11,582 bases of DNA from an uncultured Bacillota bacterium (GTDB lineage: Bacteria > Bacillota > Clostridia > Peptostreptococcales > Anaerovoracaceae): assembly GCA_947302945.1 (NCBI GenBank), contig CAMYWZ010000011.1:1-11582 (forward strand), in the 5' to 3' direction. Made by a program: the position numbers and the translations under genes. Positions 7,116 through 11,582 of the stretch are shown here, piece by piece. The notes under the pieces were generated by a model that worked only from the letters and a program-made list of their open reading frames with translations, was not told where the DNA came from and did not search any database. Numbering within the stretch: position 1 is the stretch's first letter; each line of letters opens with the position of its first letter.

Positions 7116-7838
7116 TCACTCAATTAGTCTTTTGATGAAGTCCGAGGCCTGGCGGCTGCAGGCGAAAAGCTCGCAGCCGTATTCGGCTTTGTATACGAGG
7201 GCGGGATCCGCGAAAGGCAGGCTGATGAAGCTGCCCCCGAGAAAGCGTCTGAGCTCGGCAGTCGGAACGCCCTTATTCATCCTGTTTGCGACCAGCCGGA
7301 CGTCCGGGTACTTCTGGACGAGGCTGCGCAGTTTTTTCTCGGCCGGAAGGAGCTTTGAAGGCAGCGGATCGAGGACCAGGAAGATGCGGTCCATCTCCGG
7401 AAGGACCTCGTCCAGAGCGTCTTCCGAGAAGCCGGAAAGGTCGAAGACTACCTGCTGTCCGGGCATTTTGCAGGCGCAGACAGACGGCGCGGTGCCTTCG
7501 GCGTCCGGGCGGCGGAGCATGAGGCCAAGCCCGCGGAAGCTGTTCCTGACGGTAAGTAGGCTGCGGCGCATTTCAAGGACGTCTTCGTAGAAGATGAAAT
7601 CCCCTTCCGCGAAGCGCTTCTCTATGTTGAGGGCAGTATAAAAGTAAGGCGTACCAAGCTCGGCAAGGGTGCAGGTGCAGCCCGCCGCGCTGCTTTCCGC
7701 GCCGGGAAGAGCCGCTGTTCCGACAGCGAGAAGACCTGCCGCGAAAGAGACTCCGCAGCCGGGGGACAGCCCCGCCACGGCTGTCCTCTGCTGGGGAACG
7801 AGCTTTTCCTGCTTTCTTACCACCGGTATCCTGAACAT
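7116..7838 (-). CDS. Degenerate MinD/ParA-like (SIMIBI P-loop fold) protein of unknown function
   Basis: A 240-residue soluble protein. The start at 7838 is set by a perfect AAGGAGG five bases upstream; an in-frame GTG at 7856 lies before that site and is not used. The overall plan follows MinD/ParA ATPases: a glycine-rich loop after the first strand (AVAGLSPGCGVSFAAGLLA, 20-38), a VVFDLSG strand (130-136) at the Walker A'/B position, then RIFLVLDPLPSKL (151-163), VRLVANRMNKG (180-190), and a C-terminal IxLPFADPALVYKAEYGCELF (205-225) that resembles the MinD 'IP.D..V..A...G' segment. The P-loop has lost both lysines of the deviant Walker A motif (aligned residues Ser25 and Val30), so nucleotide hydrolysis is doubtful. 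Residues 40-60 are unusually rich in Ala, Gly and Cys. It is transcribed alone, divergent from a DUF6514-like gene. The fold assignment is an inference from motifs; the role is not known. Confidence 0.6.
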   Translation of the reverse strand: MFRIPVVRKQEKLVPQQRTAVAGLSPGCGVSFAAGLLAVGTAALPGAESSAAGCTCTLAELGTPYFYTALNIEKRFAEGDFIFYEDVLEMRRSLLTVRNSFRGLGLMLRRPDAEGTAPSVCACKMPGQQVVFDLSGFSEDALDEVLPEMDRIFLVLDPLPSKLLPAEKKLRSLVQKYPDVRLVANRMNKGVPTAELRRFLGGSFISLPFADPALVYKAEYGCELFACSRQASDFIKRLIE

Positions 7839-7843
7839 GAAGA

Positions 7844-7850
7844 CCTCCTT
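7844..7850 (-). promoter_or_regulatory. Ribosome binding site deciding the MinD-like start
   Basis: AAGGAGG on the minus strand, five bases (TCTTC) before the ATG at 7838. It is the strongest Shine-Dalgarno sequence in the window. It lies inside the longer reading frame that opens with GTG at 7856, so that longer start can be set aside. Confidence 0.85.
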
Positions 7851-7882
7851 GAGCACTGCGGAAACGCATCCTGTGCTGTGCT

Positions 7883-7911
7883 ATATTACCATTTATGTTT
7901 TAAAATGTCAA
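7883..7911 (-). promoter_or_regulatory. Predicted sigma-A promoter of the MinD-like gene
   Basis: On the minus strand there is a perfect -35 TTGACA (7911-7906), a 17-base spacer and -10 TAATAT (7888-7883, 4 of 6). The transcription start would be near 7876, giving a leader of about 38 bases with the AAGGAGG site near its end. The flanks are AT-rich. Confidence 0.7.
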
Positions 7912-7942
7912 CATTAGAATTATTATATTTATAGACTTGTTT

Positions 7943-7959
7943 TTAGTTAATTCAACTAA
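7943..7959. promoter_or_regulatory. Small palindrome between divergent promoters, possible operator
   Basis: TTAGTT and AACTAA form perfect 6-base arms around AATTC. It lies between the -35 of the leftward promoter (7911) and the -35 of the rightward promoter (7972), roughly 32 and 13 bases away. A dimeric regulator bound here could affect both genes. The region is AT-rich, so chance is a real alternative. Confidence 0.3.
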
Positions 7960-7971
7960 TTAATGCTTGAT

Positions 7972-8000
7972 TTGCCATTCACATGGGTTTATCATATCAA
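7972..8000 (+). promoter_or_regulatory. Predicted sigma-A promoter of the DUF6514-like gene
   Basis: The -35 TTGCCA (7972-7977, 5 of 6) is separated by 17 bases from TATCAA (7995-8000, 4 of 6). The transcription start would be near 8007, about 19 bases before the ATG, leaving just enough leader for the AAAGGAG ribosome site at 8014-8020. Confidence 0.55.
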
Positions 8001-8025
8001 TGCACGGCTGGGGAAAGGAGAGTTT

Positions 8026-8286
8026 ATGAGCAATATAGTGTATAAAGTCGTGTCCTCAACGATATCAGTCTTTGAAGAGGTCGAAAAGGAAAGCTACGGG
8101 GTCAGCGGATTCGAAGGCGGCAGGCTGGCTGTAGCGATCAAAGACATCTCCCCTGACCGCAGCGAGGTCGAGGCTTTTGTGAATGAGTGCAATGAGAAGG
8201 GTGTTGAACCGGACAGGCTCACTGAAGCAGCGGAGGATTATCTGCTTCGTCTGTCCGACGTGCCTGTAAGCAGAACCAGACTTTAA
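8026..8286 (+). CDS. Small DUF6514-like protein
   Basis: An 86-residue protein, the only plus-strand gene here. The ATG at 8026 is chosen because AAAGGAGAG ends five bases before it; a longer frame opening at 7963 would start upstream of the promoter -10 and has no ribosome site. The protein has a beta-rich N-terminal half (IVYKVVSSTISVFEE; YGVSGFEGGRLAVAIKDIS, residues 24-42), an acidic helical segment (SEVEAFVNECNEKGVEP, 46-62) and RLTEAAEDYLL (64-74). The pattern 'YG...D-I-S.D...v...v...n...v.p..l.d..eD.L' is that of DUF6514, a short family of unknown function common in Clostridia; I assign it from memory of that pattern. It has no signal peptide or membrane segment. It is divergent from the MinD-like gene and shares its regulatory region. 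Confidence 0.75.
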   Translation: MSNIVYKVVSSTISVFEEVEKESYGVSGFEGGRLAVAIKDISPDRSEVEAFVNECNEKGVEPDRLTEAAEDYLLRLSDVPVSRTRL

Positions 8287-8337
8287 CGTACCAGCGCCAA
8301 GCCAATAACTGAATTTGCTCCGGCCGCGAATGGCGCA

Positions 8338-8376
8338 CAAAAAGCGAAAAGGGGCGGCGCTGAAGCTGCCCCCCTT
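8338..8376 (-). terminator. Strong intrinsic terminator reading leftward
   Basis: On the minus strand AAGGGG at one end pairs with CCCCTT at the other (8376-8371 with 8354-8349). The stem continues with GGCx pairs after a single bulged base, giving about ten mostly G-C pairs and a 7-base loop. It is followed by TTTTCGCTTTTTG (8350-8338). No minus-strand protein gene ends just upstream, so it terminates either ung read-through or the predicted small RNA that starts near 8425. On the plus strand no T-run follows. Confidence 0.7.
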
Positions 8377-8425
8377 CGGTATGATTGCATGTCCCCGGCA
8401 TGGGACCGGAAACCATCGTGATCGA
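8338..8425 (-). ncRNA. Candidate small RNA of about 88 nt
   Basis: A promoter-like sequence with a perfect TATAAT (8437-8432) and a strong leftward terminator (8376-8338) bracket a stretch with no believable reading frame. The predicted transcript would run from about 8425 to 8338. It contains a hairpin GTCCC/GGGAC with a 6-base loop (8406-8391) and then the terminator hairpin. It is convergent to, and does not overlap the coding part of, the plus-strand DUF6514-like gene, whose 3' UTR it would be complementary to. I do not recognise it as SRP RNA, 6S RNA, tmRNA or a known riboswitch. An alternative is that these bases are only the distal 3' UTR of ung. Confidence 0.4.
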
Positions 8426-8448
8426 TGATCCATTATAATGCCTTTTTT
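8397..8448 (+). terminator. Possible terminator of the DUF6514-like gene
   Basis: On the plus strand GGCAT (8397-8401) can pair with ATGCC (8438-8442), enclosing a smaller hairpin CATCG-TGAT-CGATG (8414-8427), and six T follow (8443-8448). The outer stem is short and the loop large, so this is a weak candidate. No better rightward terminator is seen between 8287 and 8566. Confidence 0.3.
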
Positions 8449-8460
8449 ATCCGCCGTGAA
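8432..8460 (-). promoter_or_regulatory. Orphan sigma-A-like promoter
   Basis: Reading on the minus strand: -35 TTCACG (8460-8455, 4 of 6), a 17-base spacer, then a perfect -10 TATAAT (8437-8432). No protein gene lies downstream on this strand before the terminator at 8376-8338. It is therefore the suggested promoter of a small RNA. Confidence 0.5.
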
Positions 8461-8496
8461 AGATTTGGCTGAAATTTCCCGCTGTAAAAGCAGCGT

Positions 8497-8531
8497 GAAA
8501 CAAAGAATGTTCGGAAATATCCGAACATTCT
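8497..8531 (-). terminator. Probable terminator of ung: 12-bp perfect inverted repeat
   Basis: AGAATGTTCGGA (8504-8515) and its exact complement (8520-8531) form 12 perfect pairs around a 4-base loop, AATA. On the minus strand the stem ends in a pyrimidine run TCTTTGTTTC (down to 8497), about 36 bases after the ung stop. The T-run is interrupted, so termination may be partial. The sequence is also a clean dyad that could bind a regulator. Confidence 0.5.
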
Positions 8532-8566
8532 AAGCTGCGCTTGATGGATTCGTTAGATATAAAACC

Positions 8567-9223
8567 CTACCAGATGATAGGGCTCTTGCCCCAGCTTCCC
8601 AGAATGGCGTTCGCCTTTGAAAAATGCCTGCAGCCGAACCATCCGTTGTAGGCGGAAAGCGGGCTCGGATGGGCCGCTTCCAGCACCTTGTGGACGGGGT
8701 TGGTGATCAGAGCCTTCTTCTTCCTGGCGTAGCCTCCCCAGAGCAGGAACACTATGGGGTCCTCCCTGTCGTTGAGGAGCTCTATGACGTGGTCCGTGAA
8801 GATCTCCCAGCCCTTGCCCGCGTGCGAGCCGGCCTGGCCCTGCCTTACAGTAAGGACCGCGTTGAGGAGCATTACACCTTGCTTTGCCCAGTCCGTAAGG
8901 CAGCCGCTGCTGCGGGAGACGCCAAGGTCGTCCCAGAGCTCTTTGTATATGTTTTTGAGCGACGGAGGAAGGGGCGTTCCCTCCTGCACTGAAAAGCAGA
9001 GCCCGTGCGCCTGCCCGGGCTCGTGATAAGGATCCTGTCCTATTATGACCACCTTTACGTCCTCGTAGGCTGTGTACCTGAGGGCGTTGAAGATGTTGTA
9101 CATGTCCGGATATATGACCCTTGACGAATATTCTGCTTTGAGGAACTGCCGCAGCTGGAGGTAATAGTCCTTTTTGAACTCATCGGCCAGCAGCGCGTCC
9201 CAGGAATTGTTGAGCTTTACCAT
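8567..9223 (-). CDS. ung: Uracil-DNA glycosylase (family 1)
   Basis: A 218-residue cytoplasmic base-excision repair enzyme that removes uracil from DNA. The water-activating loop GQDPYH is at 62-67 with catalytic Asp64. [13 protein letters not shown] (84-96) is the Pro-rich loop. Asn121 in LLNAVLTV recognises uracil. [11 protein letters not shown] (160-170) follows, and the Leu-loop [21 protein letters not shown] (from 185) has His185. The N-terminus ([12 protein letters not shown]) is typical, which supports the ATG at 9223. The only purine-rich site, GAGG, is 13 bases upstream and lies at the edge of a palindromic repeat unit, so initiation may be weak; an in-frame TGA 16-18 bases upstream excludes an earlier start. 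It lies 73 bases after the hydrolase gene and is probably cotranscribed with uvrA, since no T-run terminator intervenes. Confidence 0.97.
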   Translation of the reverse strand: MVKLNNSWDALLADEFKKDYYLQLRQFLKAEYSSRVIYPDMYNIFNALRYTAYEDVKVVIIGQDPYHEPGQAHGLCFSVQEGTPLPPSLKNIYKELWDDLGVSRSSGCLTDWAKQGVMLLNAVLTVRQGQAGSHAGKGWEIFTDHVIELLNDREDPIVFLLWGGYARKKKALITNPVHKVLEAAHPSPLSAYNGWFGCRHFSKANAILGSWGKSPIIW

Positions 9224-9237
9224 GTGAAACAGATCGC

Positions 9238-9279
9238 CTCATCCGGCGCTTTGCGCCACCTTCCCCTGCAGGGGAAAGC
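9238..9279. repeat. Double-hairpin palindromic unit, likely a dispersed intergenic repeat
   Basis: Two adjacent perfect palindromes fill the gap between the hydrolase gene and ung: GGCGC-TTT-GCGCC (9245-9257) and TTCCCCTGCAGGGGAA (9261-9276), preceded by CTCATCC. The layout, with CATCCG next to a variable G-C hairpin and then CACCTTCCCC with its complement, resembles REP-like units that I recall from many gut Clostridia genomes. Only one copy is in this window, so its repeated nature is inferred. No T-run follows on either strand, so it is not an ordinary terminator. Confidence 0.5.
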
Positions 9280-9296
9280 AAAGATGTGATGATGGA

Positions 9297-10844
9297 CTAT
9301 TTGTCCGCTTTGGCTGCGAGATCGGCGGCTATCTTTCTGCCGAGGGCTTCGGCGGTGAGGGTGTCGCGCCTGGAGAGGTCCACCCAGACTTCGTCGTCTG
9401 CGGCCTTGGCGCTGCCTTCGGCGGGCTTCTGCGCCTTAGCGGCGGCTTTTTCTGCCTGCGCGACGGCCTTGGCGGCGGCTTTTTCAGCCTGGCTGTGAGC
9501 CTTGTCCGCGGCGGGGCCTATGGCCTCGGCGGCCTTGATGACCTGGGAGAAGGACTTGTCCGACTGCTTCCAGCGGGCTTCCTCGGCGGCCTTGTCTGCC
9601 TCGCCGGCAAGCTGGCGGGAAGCGCCGTCGACCTTGCCCGCGGCCTTTTTGACGCTGCCTATGGCAGCCTCGGCCTTGTCCTTGACGGCTGCGGCGGCCT
9701 CTTCAGCCTTTTCCTTTACCACCTCGGCGGCTTTTTCGGTCTTTTCCTTTACGGCTTCTATGACTTCTTCCGCCTCGCCCTTAACGGCTCCGGCGGCTTC
9801 TGCGGCTATTTCCCTGACCTCTTCAGCCTTTTCCTTGATCTCGGCTGCGGCCTCTTCGACCGTGACGGCGACCGGTTCTTCCGGCGCTTCGGGTGCCTGA
9901 GCCTCCTCGGGTTCATCCTCCGCGCCCTCGGCTTCCTCGCCGAGAACGAAACGCCTGATGTCTTCCATTACGGTCTCTTTGCCGTACTCGTTGAGTATCT
10001 CGTGGCGCATGTCCTCATAAAGGATGAGGGAGACGTCCGAGCAGCCTGCGTTCTGAAGCTTTTCAGCGACTTCGGCAGGGCCTGCGCCGTAGGCTCCTAC
10101 AGGGTCTTCGCGGCCTGCGACAAGGAGCAGGGGCAGGTCCTTGGGAACGAGCCTGTACCACTTGTCGTCGCTGACGTAGCCTATCACGTTGAACAGATCC
10201 GCGTAGCCGGCTACCGTGAAGGTGAAGCCGCAGGCGGGGTCTTCTATGTAGCGGTCCACGATGGACTCGTCCCTGGTGAGCCAGTCGTAGGGAGTCCTTT
10301 CGGGCTTGATCCTCTTGTTGTAAGAACCGAAGGCGGCATTGGTGATGAGCTTGCTCAGGTGCCTGCTGCCCTTGGACTTTCTTATGGTCTTGCAGAGGAA
10401 TTTGGCTGCGCCCAGAGCGGGATTGGTGCCGGCGGTGCCCATGATTATGGCTCCGTCCACGCCGCTGCCGTACATGGCCAGCCAGGCCCTTGTGATGAAG
10501 GAGCCCATGGAGTGGCCGAGTATGAAGTACGGAGTGTCCATGTACTGCACCTTCATGATGCCGTGCAGCTGCTCCACGTCCTGGACCATGATCTTCCAGC
10601 CGTTCTCCTCGCCCATGTAGCCCCAGTCTTCGGGCTTGCTGCTGGCGCCGTGGCCTATGTGGTCGTGGCCGCAGACGAGGATGCCGTAGCTGTTGAGATA
10701 CTTGGCGAGCGGCTCGTAGCGGGAGACGTGCTCCGCCATGCCGTGCACGATCTGCAGTATGGCTGCGGGCTCCACGTCAGGTTCCCAGACGTAGTAATGG
10801 ATGGTGTTCTTACCGTCCTTGCTTAAGAATGTTTTTTCAGTCAT
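9297..10844 (-). CDS. Alpha/beta hydrolase (S33/monoglyceride-lipase-like) with long Ala/Lys/Glu-rich repeat tail
   Basis: A 515-residue protein. The start is the ATG at 10844, with GGAGG eight bases upstream; a TTG at 10850 is too close to that site. Residues about 1-301 are an alpha/beta hydrolase of the lysophospholipase/monoacylglycerol-lipase type: oxyanion HGMAEH (34-39), GHDHIGHGAS, nucleophile Ser112 in GHSMGS, acid Asp247 in AGREDP and base His281 in MRHEILNE. All three catalytic residues are present. A Pro/Glu linker (302-331) follows, then a tail to residue 515. The tail contains five tandem 11-residue units at 352-406 and two identical copies of QAEKAAAKA 11 residues apart (452-471). 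Such 11-mers form amphipathic helices in LEA proteins, apolipoproteins and synuclein. There is no signal peptide, so it acts in the cytoplasm; the substrate is unknown. The gene follows uvrA by 21 bases. Confidence 0.85.
   Translation of the reverse strand: MTEKTFLSKDGKNTIHYYVWEPDVEPAAILQIVHGMAEHVSRYEPLAKYLNSYGILVCGHDHIGHGASSKPEDWGYMGEENGWKIMVQDVEQLHGIMKVQYMDTPYFILGHSMGSFITRAWLAMYGSGVDGAIIMGTAGTNPALGAAKFLCKTIRKSKGSRHLSKLITNAAFGSYNKRIKPERTPYDWLTRDESIVDRYIEDPACGFTFTVAGYADLFNVIGYVSDDKWYRLVPKDLPLLLVAGREDPVGAYGAGPAEVAEKLQNAGCSDVSLILYEDMRHEILNEYGKETVMEDIRRFVLGEEAEGAEDEPEEAQAPEAPEEPVAVTVEEAAAEIKEKAEEVREIAAEAAGAVKGEAEEVIEAVKEKTEKAAEVVKEKAEEAAAAVKDKAEAAIGSVKKAAGKVDGASRQLAGEADKAAEEARWKQSDKSFSQVIKAAEAIGPAADKAHSQAEKAAAKAVAQAEKAAAKAQKPAEGSAKAADDEVWVDLSRRDTLTAEALGRKIAADLAAKADK
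9432..9491 (-). repeat. Second repeat block in the hydrolase tail
   Basis: A 20-base unit encoding the end of one repeat recurs with a period of 33 bases (plus-strand copies at 9439-9458 and 9472-9491, differing at one base). It encodes two identical nine-residue QAEKAAAKA segments 11 residues apart. Confidence 0.8.
9627..9791 (-). repeat. Five tandem 33-base (11-residue) units in the hydrolase tail
   Basis: The five encoded units are GAVKGEAEEVI, EAVKEKTEKAA, EVVKEKAEEAA, AAVKDKAEAAI and GSVKKAAGKVD. Positions 3-4 are always V-K, and Ala/Glu/Lys fill most others. The last unit is the most diverged. The period of 11 residues (three helical turns) predicts a straight amphipathic helix with Lys and Glu on one side and small or aliphatic residues on the other. 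Confidence 0.85.
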
Positions 10845-10865
10845 GGCCAAATCCTCCGGCTCAGC

Positions 10866-11582
10866 CTATTTGATATTGAGTATTTTCTTCAGGTACTGAC
10901 CTGTGTATGACTGTTTGATGAGGGCGACCTCTTCAGGCGTGCCTTCGGCGATGATGCGGCCTCCGCGCTCCCCGCCTTCTGGTCCGAGGTCTATTATGTG
11001 GTCCGCGCACTTGATGACGTCCAGGTTGTGCTCTATGACGAGCACGGAATTGCCCGCGTCCACGAGTGCCTGGAGCACATCTATGAGCTTGTCCACGTCC
11101 GCGAAGTGAAGGCCTGTGGTGGGCTCGTCCAGTATGTAGAGCGTCTTGCCGGTGCTGCGCTTGGAAAGCTCCGCGGCCAGCTTTATGCGCTGCGCTTCTC
11201 CGCCGGAAAGCTGCGTGCTGGGCTGCCCGAGCTTTATGTACCCGAGGCCTACCTGATGCAGGGTGCGGATGTAGCGGTCTATGGCCGGAATGTTGGCGAA
11301 AAAGCCAAGGGCTTCGTCCACGCTCATGTCCAGGACGTCGTAGATGTTTTTGCCCTTGTACTTCACTTCCAGGGTCTCGCGGTTGTAGCGGCGGCCGTGG
11401 CAGACTTCGCAGGGGATGTAGACGTCCGGAAGGAAGTTCATCTCGATCTTTATTATACCATCTCCGCTGCACGCTTCGCAACGCCCGCCTTTAACATTGA
11501 AGCTGAATCTGCCCTGATCGAAGCCTCTCATTTTTGCGTCGTTCGTCTGCGCGAACAGCTGGCGAATATTGGTGAAGACCCC
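10866..11582 (-). CDS. uvrA: UvrA, excinuclease ABC subunit A, C-terminal part (5' end beyond window)
   Basis: The last 238 residues of the nucleotide-excision repair damage sensor; about 700 N-terminal residues lie beyond 11582. The frame is open to the edge and begins [20 protein letters not shown], so the Met at 11531 is internal and not a start. The C-terminal zinc module is complete: CEACSGDG near its start, [13 protein letters not shown] and GRRYN. The second ATPase domain follows with signature [15 protein letters not shown], Walker [13 protein letters not shown] and the switch histidine in VIEHNLDVI. UvrA dimers with UvrB scan DNA for bulky lesions. The gene is followed after 21 bases by the alpha/beta hydrolase, probably on the same transcript. 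No LexA-type box can be judged because the promoter is outside the window. Confidence 0.98.
   Translation of the reverse strand, partial: GVFTNIRQLFAQTNDAKMRGFDQGRFSFNVKGGRCEACSGDGIIKIEMNFLPDVYIPCEVCHGRRYNRETLEVKYKGKNIYDVLDMSVDEALGFFANIPAIDRYIRTLHQVGLGYIKLGQPSTQLSGGEAQRIKLAAELSKRSTGKTLYILDEPTTGLHFADVDKLIDVLQALVDAGNSVLVIEHNLDVIKCADHIIDLGPEGGERGGRIIAEGTPEEVALIKQSYTGQYLKKILNIK

Noticed and set aside
7843..7856. GTG at 7856 as the start of the MinD-like gene
   Set aside because: It sits upstream of the perfect AAGGAGG site, which is correctly spaced only for the ATG at 7838.
8065..8433. Minus-strand open frames crossing the DUF6514-like gene and the intergenic region
   Set aside because: They run through a strong terminator hairpin, lack ribosome sites and show no domain. 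The plus-strand gene explains the coding signal, and the upstream part is better read as an RNA.
8504..8531. LexA-type SOS box in the dyad near ung
   Set aside because: The Gram-positive LexA box has GAAC-N4-GTTC. Here the half sites point the other way (GTTC...GAAC) and the dyad is downstream, not upstream, of ung.
9439..9791. CRISPR-like or non-coding tandem array
   Set aside because: The 33-base periodic units stay in frame, have no spacers and encode regular 11-residue protein repeats.
9495..10826. Long plus-strand open frame opposite the alpha/beta hydrolase gene
   Set aside because: It is an antisense shadow created by GC-rich codons and the repeat tail. The minus strand encodes a full catalytic triad and a good ribosome site; the plus frame has neither motif nor ribosome site.
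10845..10850. TTG at 10850 as the start of the alpha/beta hydrolase gene
   Set aside because: Only two or three bases separate it from GGAGG. The ATG at 10844 has an 8-base spacing.

Overview
The window is a chromosomal segment from a low-redundancy, fairly GC-rich Firmicute, most likely a member of the Clostridia. The reasons are strong AGGAGG-type ribosome binding sites, sigma-A-like promoters, a PrsW-family membrane protease, a monotopic S41 protease, an FtsEX-linked M23 hydrolase and a small DUF6514-like protein. The genus cannot be fixed from the sequence. There is no phage, transposon, CRISPR array, tRNA or rRNA.

Layout: all genes but one lie on the minus strand, in three blocks. (A) About 6975 to 1 is one tightly packed minus-strand operon in the order ftsE, ftsX, M23/coiled-coil hydrolase, recJ, ctpA-like S41 protease, prsW-like protease, SLC13/ArsB-like permease (cut by the window start). 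It has a plausible promoter at 7002-7030. Adjacent genes overlap by 8, 8, 4 and 1 bases at four junctions and are 5 and 18 bases apart at the other two. (B) 7030-8450 is a small accessory-looking region: a divergent pair made of a degenerate MinD/ParA-like protein (minus) and an 86-residue DUF6514-like protein (plus), with good facing promoters and a palindrome between them, followed by a possible stand-alone small RNA on the minus strand. (C) 11582 to 8567 is a DNA-repair-flavoured minus-strand block: the C-terminal part of uvrA (cut by the window end), an alpha/beta hydrolase carrying a long Ala/Lys/Glu-rich 11-residue-repeat tail, a palindromic repeat unit resembling dispersed intergenic repeats, and ung.

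How the genes fit: FtsE (ATPase) and FtsX (permease-like) should transmit a signal across the membrane to the secreted M23 peptidoglycan hydrolase encoded directly after them. The same transcript would also make two envelope proteases (S41 and PrsW) and the RecJ nuclease. UvrA (nucleotide excision repair) and Ung (uracil base excision repair) share the third block with a hydrolase of unknown substrate.

Most of the window is housekeeping. The parts that deserve a second look are the candidate small RNA at 8338-8425, the hydrolase with the LEA/synuclein-like 11-mer tail, the MinD-like protein that has lost both Walker lysines, and the FtsEX operon that also carries recJ and two proteases. I see no clear evidence of a complete undescribed system.
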